Positions 6,851-14,155 of a stretch of DNA of 27,146 nucleotides are shown here, piece after piece. Within the stretch, counting starts at the first letter, position 1. Each line of letters begins with the position of its first letter. The stretch covers positions 1 to 27,146 of the forward strand of contig CAAGHZ010000092.1 of NCBI GenBank assembly GCA_900769795.1. Reading direction: 5' to 3'. This stretch comes from Clostridia bacterium. GTDB taxonomy: Bacteria > Bacillota > Clostridia > Monoglobales > Monoglobaceae. The notes under the pieces were generated by a model. That model saw only the letters and a list, made by a program, of their open reading frames with translations, was not told the origin of the DNA and made no database searches. A program made the position numbers and the translations under genes.

Positions 6851-7720
6851 TTAGCATTCAAATTCTCTCTCAAGTAAGTCTATCATTATCCCTGTGTTTA
6901 ACTCTATGGCATCAATCGGATATACATCTTTTATATATCCATGATAGAATTTATCCATAAAGAACTTGCTTATTTCCTCTTTGGCCTTGCCCGCTTTCAA
7001 CATTGATACTATTTCATCCGTTGTAGAGACCGCGCTCTGTCTTGCTCTTTCAAGATATAACTTTGTTCCGGCCTTGTCAAGTATTCCATAATGCGGGACA
7101 AGAATATTCTCTATATCAAGACCCTCTACTCGCTCTATCGAGTCCATAGCCATTTTGTACCCCACAAGATAGGACGGAATAACGTCATCCACTCCATTGA
7201 AAACTCCAATCGTCTCGCATCCCAAAAGAAGTTTTTCTTCCTTGCAATAAAACCCTATTGAACATTTTGTGTGTCCGGGCAGATTTATTGCGACAAATTC
7301 CATATCCCCTGCTTTTATAACATCGCCGTCACATACAGATATATCCACTTTAAGTTCGTCAATCAAATCCTCATAAGACTCTATTCCGCACTTTTTTGCA
7401 AACTTATTGTCAAGGTCGCGCATAACCGCCTTTGCCGTAGGCTTTGCAAAAATCTTTGCCGCATACTCTCCTGCCACAACCTTTGCATCGGGCCAATATT
7501 TAAGTGCATACACAGACCCAAGGGCATGGTCATAATGAGAGTGGGTTAAAAATATGTAATCAAGTTCTCTATTGCCCAGAATGTTCTTTATTTTATCCGC
7601 AACCTCGTAGCCTGTAAAAGCAAAACCCGAATCATACATAATCGCCGTCTTGCCATCGTCTATCAAAAATGCACTGTCACCTGAGTTAACTCTTACATCC
7701 GAAATTTTTATATTATTCAT
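6851..7720 (-). CDS. Metallo-beta-lactamase-fold hydrolase
   Basis: The 289-residue protein carries the metal-binding signature HSHYDH (residues 60-65), a further histidine in LPGHTKCS (H150) and a late histidine in VPHYG (H210), as in the MBL superfamily of dinuclear zinc or iron hydrolases. At the bridging-acid position, usually the Asp of a GDT motif, this protein appears to have Glu (GCET, E169). A roughly 70-residue C-terminal helical tail follows the MBL core. The start is set by GGAGG seven bases upstream. It lacks a signal peptide and should be cytoplasmic. It has its own promoter, so it does not depend on the AraC gene upstream. The substrate is unknown: glyoxalase-, lactonase- and arylsulfatase-like activities all occur in this fold. 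Confidence 0.85.
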   Translation of the reverse strand: MNNIKISDVRVNSGDSAFLIDDGKTAIMYDSGFAFTGYEVADKIKNILGNRELDYIFLTHSHYDHALGSVYALKYWPDAKVVAGEYAAKIFAKPTAKAVMRDLDNKFAKKCGIESYEDLIDELKVDISVCDGDVIKAGDMEFVAINLPGHTKCSIGFYCKEEKLLLGCETIGVFNGVDDVIPSYLVGYKMAMDSIERVEGLDIENILVPHYGILDKAGTKLYLERARQSAVSTTDEIVSMLKAGKAKEEISKFFMDKFYHGYIKDVYPIDAIELNTGIMIDLLEREFEC

Positions 7721-7799
7721 TCTTCTTCCTCCGCTATCACACTGAAATTCTATTTAAATTTTCGTCTACGTAATCTTCTGTGTTTATGCAACATTTTAT

Positions 7800-7828
7800 A
7801 TTTTATACAATCTGTCCTCCAATGTCAA
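7800..7828 (-). promoter_or_regulatory. Sigma-A promoter of the MBL-fold hydrolase gene
   Basis: On the minus strand TTGACA (7828-7823) and TAAAAT (7805-7800) are 17 bp apart. The promoter begins only about 9 bp beyond the stop codon of the AraC gene, giving the hydrolase an independent transcript with a leader of roughly 70 nt. Confidence 0.7.
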
Positions 7829-7836
7829 CCTTTTCG

Positions 7837-8619
7837 CTACCTCAAATATCGGGATGGGGACACTCCTGTTTTTTCTTTGAATTTTCTTGAAAAATAGTGA
7901 ATTGACGAAAATCCACACAACTCTGCAGTATCTGTAATAGAGGTGTGGTTGTATTTTAAAAGTGAAATTGCCTTTTCAATTCGAGCGTTCAGTAAATCTT
8001 CAACAGGCGTAACTGAGAAAAACCTGCTATACAAAACGCAGAATCTGCTGACCGAATAGTTTGCCCTCTCAGCCAGTTTCTGTATCGAGATATTTTCATC
8101 TATATGGTCGAGCATATAAACTCTTGCATTGTTAATCGCCTCATATGCAGAGTGGGTATTTTTGCTGGTATATTCATATTGTCTGCCAAGGTTTACAAGC
8201 ATCTGAGTAATCAGGGCAGAAACCTGCTCCTCATAGCAGCTGCTCTTCAACTTAGTTTCTGCTTCTATCTTGTTTATATAAGGCTCTATCACACTATGTT
8301 TATCTATACAAAAGGGCGTACAAAGGGGCAATTTGAACTTATCAACAATTTTCTTTACCTCTTCACCATTAAAGAATATCCAGTCATCGACAAAGCCCAC
8401 CTCATAGCTGCCATGCTCCGCCGAGGTGTATGGAGGATACAAAATATAATGATGCGCCCTCCCTACATTGAGTTCGTCAGGGTCTTTGTACAAAAAAGGC
8501 GTTTTAAAAAACATAAGCAAATAATCCTCTGCATTATCGCCCTTCGTATCGCGTATATAATAATGCTCTGCCGAATGCGGCGTGTTTGTTCCGCAATATC
8601 TGCAACCTATTATACTCAT
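7837..8619 (-). CDS. AraC-family transcriptional regulator (module 1)
   Basis: The 260-residue protein has an N-terminal cupin-like sensing region (residues 1-150) and a C-terminal pair of helix-turn-helix motifs (about 165-260): the first around ISIQKLAERANYSVSRFCVLY, the second ending in CGFSSIHYFSRKFKEKTGVSP, the AraC/XylS signature. It has no signal peptide. The gene ends in TAG, so TAG is a working stop here. It is divergent from the D-lyxose-isomerase-like stump and the GH gene to its right, which are its likely targets. Its ATG is preceded by GGTGA with a 4-nt spacer, and the -10 box ends only 15 nt before the ATG. AraC regulators of this size usually sense a sugar; the inducer is not deducible. 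Confidence 0.9.
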   Translation of the reverse strand: MSIIGCRYCGTNTPHSAEHYYIRDTKGDNAEDYLLMFFKTPFLYKDPDELNVGRAHHYILYPPYTSAEHGSYEVGFVDDWIFFNGEEVKKIVDKFKLPLCTPFCIDKHSVIEPYINKIEAETKLKSSCYEEQVSALITQMLVNLGRQYEYTSKNTHSAYEAINNARVYMLDHIDENISIQKLAERANYSVSRFCVLYSRFFSVTPVEDLLNARIEKAISLLKYNHTSITDTAELCGFSSIHYFSRKFKEKTGVSPSRYLR

Positions 8620-8634
8620 AACATCACCACGCTT

Positions 8635-8663
8635 ATTATATCATAAACAAAAAAATAATGCAA
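8635..8663 (-). promoter_or_regulatory. Sigma-A promoter of AraC regulator 1, with very short leader
   Basis: TTGCAT (8663-8658) and TATAAT (8640-8635) lie 17 bp apart on the minus strand. The -10 box ends 15 nt before the ATG at 8619, so the leader can be only about 9 nt and consists of little more than the GGTGA Shine-Dalgarno sequence. In the other direction a TATAAT at 8707-8712 has no recognisable -35, as expected for an activator-dependent promoter serving the genes at 8751 and 8871. Confidence 0.65.
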
Positions 8664-8750
8664 ATCTGCAATAAGATTTTCTAAATACATACAGACCGCC
8701 CGACATTATAATTTATAACATAAAATATTAATTTTAAAAGGGGAATGAGT

Positions 8751-8828
8751 ATGAAACGTTCAGAAATAAACAACGCTATTAAAGAGGCAATCGCATTACT
8801 TGACAAAAATAAGTTTAAATTGTCTTAA
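8751..8828 (+). pseudogene. Stump of a D-lyxose-isomerase-like gene (25 codons)
   Basis: A good ribosome binding site (AAGGGGAATGAGT) precedes an ATG opening 25 codons that begin MKRSEINNAIKEAI and end in a TAA at 8826-8828. From memory this matches the N-terminus of D-lyxose ketol-isomerase family proteins, which are normally about 225 residues and continue past this point with a Pro-rich, aromatic segment that is missing here. The downstream gene's ribosome binding site begins only about 30 bp after the stop. The simplest reading is an internal deletion that left the start of the gene, possibly now a translated leader. The family match rests on recall, not on a search. Confidence 0.6.
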
Positions 8829-8870
8829 AATTTTTAGTGCCAAAAATATAATTATATGGAGGAAACATTT

Positions 8871-10802
8871 ATGAAGACAAGAAAGGATTGTTTCTTTGGT
8901 CTCCACTTTGACTTTCACGCTATGAAGGACGAGAGCATTGGCTCTGTTATAGACATTGATTCAATCAAAAAAATGCTTGACGCGACAAAACCCGATATGA
9001 TTCAAGTAGACACTAAAGGCCATCCCGGCATTTCGTCGTACACAACCGAGGCAGGCTTCCATCCCGAAAAAATGGATATGGACGTGCTGAAAGTCTGGCG
9101 CGAACTTACCGCAAAACGCGGCATTCGGCTTTATGCCCACCACTCAGGGCTTTTTGACTTTCACTAGGCAGAGTCTCATCCTGATTGGGTAAGCGTTGAC
9201 GAAGACGGTGTTCCAAATGGAGAAAACGAAAACCACGGTGGCTTTGTTTCACCTTTTTCGCCTTATGTTGACGAGGTTTTAATCCCTCAAATAAAAGAGA
9301 TTGCAGGCATATACAAGGCAGACGGTGTATGGGTTGACGGAGATGAGTGGGGTTGTTTTGCAGATTACAGCCCCTGGGCAAAAAAGGCATGGTTTGAAGA
9401 AACCGGCAAGGATGCACCTAAATTCACCGATGATGGGTATGAAGACTACCGTGAGTTCTGCCGCGAAGGATTTCGCAAATATGTAGACCACTACATTAAA
9501 GAGGTTAAAGCAGAGTACCCCGACTTTGAAATCACAAGCAACTGGATGTACTCACACACAATGCCTGAAAAGAGAACTGTACCGATTGACTTTATCTCGG
9601 GCGATTACGATTGCAGCAACTCAGTAAACTATGCAAGAAACACAGGCAGATGCATCGCTGTCCAAAATCACACATGGGACCTTATGGCGTGGGGACAGAA
9701 CGCAAAACCTCTTTCATGGATAACAAGAGACCGCTGCACAAAGGAGGCGACTCAACTCTGTCAGGAAGCAGCCGTAGTTCTCGCCCTTGGCGGTGGATTT
9801 CAGTTCTTTAATATATTATATGGCACAGGTGGACTTGTTCAAGAATGGGCAATAGACGGATGGGCAGAAATTGCAAAATTCTGTCGCGAACGTCAAAATT
9901 ACTGCTTTCAGGCAGAGAGCATTGCCGACATCGGCATTATATACCCCGAATATTATGGCGATAGCACCCTCTTTACAGGCGGAGCCTATGAAAACCTGAG
10001 AGGATGGGTCTCAATGGTTCAGGACGGAGGCTTCAGCTGCAACGTTATAAACGAGGCAGACCTTAAGCCACTTAACCGACACAGTGTTGTTATATTGCCA
10101 AGAGCAGACAAGTATAACACAAAGACCATAAAACTCATTGCCGAATTTGCCGAAAACGGCGGCATTGTTATCACCGACGGCGGTGTAGATATTGGCGCAG
10201 ACATCAGCGGAACAACATTCAAAGAACCCGTACACAGGCTTGTATTTCCTGATTGCGACGGTCGTCTTACTTGTCTTGAGACAGACTATTTTGAGCCTGC
10301 GTTTGCCACATCCGCTCCGCTTATATACTGCTATGAGGAAAACTACTTCCGTGAAGAGGAAAGGCATATCGCTGCAACCGTCAATCAGTATGGCAAGGGC
10401 AAGGTTGTATCTCTGTGCTTTGATATATCATCAGTATACAACGATAACATTACCTATGCACTTAAGCAATTTACAAAAAAACTTTTCCGCGAGTGCGGAT
10501 ATGTTCCATTTATATCAGTGACAGGAAGCGACTACACAGACCTTACACTTATGCAAAAAGACGGTAAGGTTATGATAAATATTATAAATAAAGCAGGAGA
10601 GCATAACGCAGTTGGCGTCAGAACATTTAATGAAATCCCTAAAATCGGCCCTCTTGAAATTCATATAAGGTCAGGCAAAGCTCCAAAAAATGTTATTCAA
10701 AGACCTGAAAACACAGAGCTTGAAATGATTGATAACAAAGACGGCTATACATACAAAATAGATAGTCTCTATATACACAGTATCATAGAAATTGAGATTT
10801 AA
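8871..10802 (+). pseudogene. Glycoside hydrolase-like gene interrupted by one in-frame TAG
   Basis: GGAGG at 8858-8862 sets the ATG at 8871. The frame is open for 643 codons to a TAA at 10800 except for one TAG at codon 99 (9165-9167). Both sides read as one protein: HHSGLFDFH, stop, then AESHPDWVSVDEDG with intact TIM-barrel features (DGVWVDGDEW). The second half has a GATase-like region (about 345-460, GGIVITDGGVDIG) like the beta-galactosidase trimerisation domain of GH42-type enzymes, then a beta-sandwich tail. There is no signal peptide, so the product would be cytoplasmic. I cannot fix the GH family; GH42-related or an uncharacterised GHL family fit best. After the stop the next in-frame ATG is at 9546, so restart would lose much of the barrel. 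Neighbouring genes use TAG as a normal stop, so this is a nonsense mutation or base error rather than recoding. Likely control is by the divergent AraC regulator. Confidence 0.75.
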
Positions 10803-10806
10803 ACGC

Positions 10807-10843
10807 AAAAGGGATGTAAACCAATCGGTTTACACCCCTTTTT
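10807..10843. terminator. Bidirectional intrinsic terminator
   Basis: AAAAGGGATGTAAACC (10807-10822) pairs with 10827-10842 around an AATC loop with a single mismatch. T runs follow the stem on both strands. It sits between the convergent interrupted GH gene and the GH2 gene and serves both. Confidence 0.88.
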
Positions 10844-10844
10844 G

Positions 10845-12644
10845 TTACTCTTCTTCAACTGCTGCTTTCTGCGTATTTACATCATAGAAAAACTTCGGGT
10901 CAAACTTGAACTTTCTGTCATAGGTCATAAGCCCGTTGCGCTCCTGCTCTACATCATAAAGCTGTGTATAACAAAGGGCACACATTTTTGGGTTTTTCAT
11001 AATAGTCTCAGTCAGGTTCTTATATCTCTCAAGAAACTCTTCCTTTGTTTTTGGTGCATTGCCATAGCCCCAACTTGTTTCTCTGCCATCTGCTATTTCT
11101 TCTACATCCCATTTAATACCACCGTATTCACTAAGAAAAACCGGCTCTCCTTTATAAATCTGGCGACCTTTTAACTTCTCATTTCTTTCGCACGAATCCA
11201 TCATTATATCCTCATCGAGTTTAGAGTAGTATTCTTCAAGTTTCTTATAATCCTGCTCATAATCATGGACATCATAAACCTCAAAACTTACTGCGTGGAA
11301 GTTTCCGCTTGTATCAATAACCGGTCTTGTGCTGTCTAAATTCTTAGTTGCATAATATATGTTCGCAACAACCCTGTCATCCTGACGTCTGTTTGGTGCA
11401 ACCAATCTCTTGTCAAAACAGAAATCTGTTGTATCCCATGTTTCATTAAACGGACACCAGCCAATAATTGACGGATGAGAAAAGTCTCTGTCTACAGACT
11501 CAAGCCACTCAGGCAGAATGCAGTCAATCTGATCAAGACTTGTTATATTACAACCCCAGTTTGCATACTCTCCCCAAACAAGGTAACCGAGCTTATCTGC
11601 CCAGTAGAGGAAACGTGGTTCAAACACCTTTTCGTGAAGTCTCGCACCATTAAAGCCAAGCTCCATAGAAGCGGTGACGTCCCTTTTGAGAGCCTCGTCA
11701 GTCGGGGCAGTATAAATTCCGTCAGGATAAAACCCCTGGTCAAGCACCCATCTGCCAAAGAGAATTTTGCCGTTTAATTCAAAGCCTTTTTCGGTAAATG
11801 CAGTTGTTCTCATACCAAAGTAACAATCAACGCTATCGAGTTCCTTATCTCCATCCTTAACACTAAATGTCACGTCATAGAGGTTACCCTCTCCTGCGCC
11901 CCAAAGATGAAGTTCGCTAAGCGAGGCAGATACAAAGGCATTCTCACCATAGACAACAGTCTCAGCACTACCCACAGGCTTGCCGTCATATGTGATGTCG
12001 ACAACTACTGTCTTTCCGGTATACTTGCCACCGCCGAGCTGAATTTTAAACATTACAGAACTGTTTTTTATATCGGCATAGGTATAAAAGTTTTTGATAT
12101 ATGTATCGCCAACTGCCTCAAACCAAACAGTCTGCCAGATACCTGTTGTGCGGGTGTAGAAACATCCGTATGAATAGTGTTTATGGCTCTGCTTGCCGCC
12201 GGGCTGATTAAACTTTGCCTGATTATCTTCTGCGCAAAGCATAATTACATTCTTGCCATCTTCGATATAATCGGTAACATCAATTGCAAAAGATGTATAT
12301 CCACCTCTGTGAGTCCCTGCTTCTTTGCCATTTATGTAAACTGTCGAATAGTAGTCAACCGCTCCAAAGTGCAATATAATTCTTTTACCCTTAAAAGTTT
12401 CAGGAATCTCAATTTCTTTTCTGTACCATACACAGTACATAAAATCCTTGTTGCCAACACCTGAGAGTTCACTCTCGGGGCAGAAAGGCACAATAATCTT
12501 ACTGTCAAGGCTTTCTCTCTCGTAGAATTTTCTGTCCTTTCCTGATACGCCGTTGTCTATTTCAAACTCCCATTCACCATTTAAGTTTACCCAATTCTCT
12601 CTGACCATCTGAGGAAAGGGGTGTTCACTTCTTGGAATACTCAT
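10845..12644 (-). CDS. GH2-family glycosidase (beta-galactosidase/beta-glucuronidase type)
   Basis: The 599-residue protein shows the GH2 order: sugar-binding jelly roll (about 1-180, with VDYYSTVYINGKEAGTHRGG), immunoglobulin-like domain (about 180-285) and TIM barrel (about 285-590). The general acid/base is E401 in GWCPFNETWD and the nucleophile is probably E506 in FLSEYGG. Length fits the short GH2 enzymes. No signal peptide is present, so it acts on imported oligosaccharides. The ATG has AAGGAG eight bases upstream and a consensus promoter. It is divergent from AraC regulator 2, its probable controller, and ends at a bidirectional terminator. GH2 covers galactosidase, glucuronidase, mannosidase and arabinosidase activities, and the substrate cannot be fixed here. 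Confidence 0.9.
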   Translation of the reverse strand: MSIPRSEHPFPQMVRENWVNLNGEWEFEIDNGVSGKDRKFYERESLDSKIIVPFCPESELSGVGNKDFMYCVWYRKEIEIPETFKGKRIILHFGAVDYYSTVYINGKEAGTHRGGYTSFAIDVTDYIEDGKNVIMLCAEDNQAKFNQPGGKQSHKHYSYGCFYTRTTGIWQTVWFEAVGDTYIKNFYTYADIKNSSVMFKIQLGGGKYTGKTVVVDITYDGKPVGSAETVVYGENAFVSASLSELHLWGAGEGNLYDVTFSVKDGDKELDSVDCYFGMRTTAFTEKGFELNGKILFGRWVLDQGFYPDGIYTAPTDEALKRDVTASMELGFNGARLHEKVFEPRFLYWADKLGYLVWGEYANWGCNITSLDQIDCILPEWLESVDRDFSHPSIIGWCPFNETWDTTDFCFDKRLVAPNRRQDDRVVANIYYATKNLDSTRPVIDTSGNFHAVSFEVYDVHDYEQDYKKLEEYYSKLDEDIMMDSCERNEKLKGRQIYKGEPVFLSEYGGIKWDVEEIADGRETSWGYGNAPKTKEEFLERYKNLTETIMKNPKMCALCYTQLYDVEQERNGLMTYDRKFKFDPKFFYDVNTQKAAVEEE

Positions 12645-12685
12645 ACAAATCGCTCCTTATCCGAAAAATATCTCTTTATGCCATC

Positions 12686-12714
12686 ATTATATTTTCATAT
12701 TGCTTTATCGTCAA
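12686..12714 (-). promoter_or_regulatory. Sigma-A promoter of the GH2 gene
   Basis: TTGACG (12714-12709) and TATAAT (12691-12686) are 17 bp apart on the minus strand. Its -35 faces the -35 of the divergent AraC promoter across 20 bp, so one regulator bound between them could affect both. Confidence 0.75.
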
Positions 12715-12724
12715 TATATAATCA

Positions 12725-12756
12725 TATCAAATAATTGACATTTTCTATCATTTAAT
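12725..12756 (+). promoter_or_regulatory. Candidate AraC operator: two direct repeats 21 bp apart
   Basis: TATCAAATAAT (12725-12735) and TATCATTTAAT (12746-12756) match at 9 of 11 positions and are spaced 21 bp start to start, two helical turns. Direct repeats two turns apart are the usual arrangement for AraC-family operators. The second copy fills the spacer of the regulator's own promoter, suggesting autoregulation. Confidence 0.45.
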
Positions 12757-12763
12757 GTATGAT
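12735..12763 (+). promoter_or_regulatory. Sigma-A promoter of AraC regulator 2; excludes the upstream ATG
   Basis: TTGACA (12735-12740) and TATGAT (12758-12763) are 17 bp apart, so transcription should start near 12770. An in-frame ATG at 12755 lies inside the promoter and cannot be the start codon. The first usable start is the TTG at 12782, which has GAGGTGA at 12770-12776. Confidence 0.7.
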
Positions 12764-12781
12764 ATACTTGAGGTGAAAACA

Positions 12782-13549
12782 TTGGTTATAACTCATATAA
12801 AATCCATTTGGCCAGAAAAACAAGGCTTTGACATAAAGAGAGAGAGCACAAAGGATATGTATATATTTGTGCACTTTCTATCACCCGTTGTTTTAGAGCA
12901 GGATGGCACAGAAATCAACGTGGCACAAGGTGGCTGCATAATATTTGACAAGTTCTCTTATCAGCACTTTTACTCTCCCGACTGTCCACTGACGCATAAC
13001 TGGTTTCATTTGAAGGGCGATATCTCACATCTGCTAAAAAAATATTCCATTAAGACGAACACCATCTATTATCCCGAGCACGACGAACACATCACACAGA
13101 TAATTCAGAACATAGAGATTGAGTTTATGAGCCAACGTCCCCATTGGGAAAGTATCTGCGCTCTCGGATGCGAGGAAATACTTGTTCGTATGTCGCGGGA
13201 GGTTAACAAAGGCGCAGTGACGTTTAACGCGCAAAAAAAAGATACCCTCTCTCAACTCCGAACCAAGGTACACCTTGAATATTACAAATACTGGTCTGTA
13301 CCCATTATGGCAAAAGAGGTCAGTATGTCAGAATCAAGGTTTTATGCAGACTACAAAAAAATTTTTGGTATATCTCCCCTTAAGGATTTACAAAACACAC
13401 GTATAGAGCACGCAAAGAGAATGCTCCTTGCCGGCGACAGCGTAGCAACAGTCGCAGAGCAGACCGGCTACTGCAGCACTTTCCATTTTGTAAGACAGTT
13501 CAAGCGGATGTGCGGCATAACTCCGGGTAAATATTCAAAAGCGGAATAG
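12782..13549 (+). CDS. AraC-family transcriptional regulator (module 2)
   Basis: The start is placed at TTG 12782, because the promoter covers the upstream ATG and GAGGTGA sits five bases before this TTG; the product is then 255 residues. It has an N-terminal cupin-like sensor (about 20-120, with the PDCPLTHNWFHLKG pattern typical of sugar-binding AraC proteins) and C-terminal double HTH ending in TGYCSTFHFVRQFKRMCGITP. It is divergent from the GH2 gene and probably controls it. It stops at TAG inside the 5' arm of its own terminator. Calling it an activator rather than a repressor is inference from the family. Confidence 0.88.
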   Translation: MVITHIKSIWPEKQGFDIKRESTKDMYIFVHFLSPVVLEQDGTEINVAQGGCIIFDKFSYQHFYSPDCPLTHNWFHLKGDISHLLKKYSIKTNTIYYPEHDEHITQIIQNIEIEFMSQRPHWESICALGCEEILVRMSREVNKGAVTFNAQKKDTLSQLRTKVHLEYYKYWSVPIMAKEVSMSESRFYADYKKIFGISPLKDLQNTRIEHAKRMLLAGDSVATVAEQTGYCSTFHFVRQFKRMCGITPGKYSKAE

Positions 13550-13570
13550 GCATCTGCCTACTCCGCTTTC
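13538..13570. terminator. Bidirectional terminator overlapping the AraC 2 stop codon
   Basis: AAAGCGGAATAGGCA (13538-13552) pairs with TGCCTACTCCGCTTT (13555-13569) with one mismatch; the tip is an unpaired CATCTG. The regulator's TAG (13547-13549) is part of the 5' arm. T-rich sequence follows on both strands, so the GNAT gene ending at 13579 uses it too. Confidence 0.8.
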
Positions 13571-13578
13571 TTCTTAAA

Positions 13579-14046
13579 TTATAAAATTTGTTCAAGTTCT
13601 GTCTTTTGCGGCACAAGGCCCATTCTTTTGTAAAATTCCATTGCACTTTCGTTGCACGTCCACACATTGAGTGTCAAGTTGTAGCACCCTGATTTTTTTG
13701 CAAAATCAAGGGCATATTCATAAAGTCTCTTGCCGACACCAAGTCCTCTTGACATTTCATCGACGCAAAGGTCATCTATATAGAGTGTCTTTATATCAGT
13801 CAGAATATTACTGTCCTTATGTTGCTTAAAGATACAAAAGCAATATCCGACAACCTCTTCGCCCTCTGTCGCCACAAATATTGGTCTTTCGTCATCTGCA
13901 ATTATCTTCAAGAGTTCTTCGTCCGTATACTTTTTTGCACCTGCTTTGAATATATCAGGCCTGCCCTTATGATGCACGTCGAGCACCTGACGAAGCAGCT
14001 TGTTTATCCCACTCAGATCATTTTCTTTTGCTCTTCTTATATCCAT
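13579..14046 (-). CDS. GNAT-family N-acetyltransferase
   Basis: The 155-residue protein is a complete single GNAT domain. The acetyl-CoA pyrophosphate loop RGLGVGK (residues 100-106) follows beta-strand 4 (TLYIDDLCVDE), and the C-terminal motif NVWTCNESAMEFYKRMGL (127-144) is typical. GGAGGAG lies seven bases before the ATG. GNAT enzymes move an acetyl group from acetyl-CoA to an amine; the acceptor is unknown and neighbours give no hint, since flanking genes belong to separate transcripts. It converges on AraC regulator 2. Confidence 0.9.
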   Translation of the reverse strand: MDIRRAKENDLSGINKLLRQVLDVHHKGRPDIFKAGAKKYTDEELLKIIADDERPIFVATEGEEVVGYCFCIFKQHKDSNILTDIKTLYIDDLCVDEMSRGLGVGKRLYEYALDFAKKSGCYNLTLNVWTCNESAMEFYKRMGLVPQKTELEQIL

Positions 14047-14118
14047 TGTTCTCCTCCGAATGATATCTTTGTTCTATATATTCTATCACATTTCTCAAAA
14101 AAATCAACAATAAACCTT

Positions 14119-14151
14119 AAAAGGGCAGAAACAAATAGTTTCTGCCCTTTT
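14119..14151 (-). terminator. Intrinsic terminator after the GH127 gene
   Basis: AAAAGGGCAGAAAC (14119-14132) pairs perfectly with 14138-14151 around a five-base loop. On the minus strand the stem ends in TTTT followed by AAGGTTT, four bases past the GH127 stop codon. Confidence 0.85.
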
Positions 14152-14155
14152 AACT

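Noticed and set aside
6370..6960. Plus-strand ORFs in the long gap after the SLH gene, 97 and 98 codons
   Set aside because: They lack ribosome binding sites, are rich in Phe/Leu/Ser as expected from reading the complement of a purine-rich region, and run over the promoter and terminator signals. I treat the region as RNA genes and regulatory DNA.
9165..9167. TAG as a recoded sense codon (pyrrolysine or TAG-to-Gln code)
   Set aside because: At least four other genes here (stops at 7837, 13547, 16844, 25557) end at TAG with sensible termini, so TAG is a stop in this organism.
12755..12781. ATG at 12755 as the start of AraC regulator 2
   Set aside because: It lies between the -35 and the predicted transcription start of a near-consensus promoter and has no ribosome binding site; the TTG at 12782 has one.
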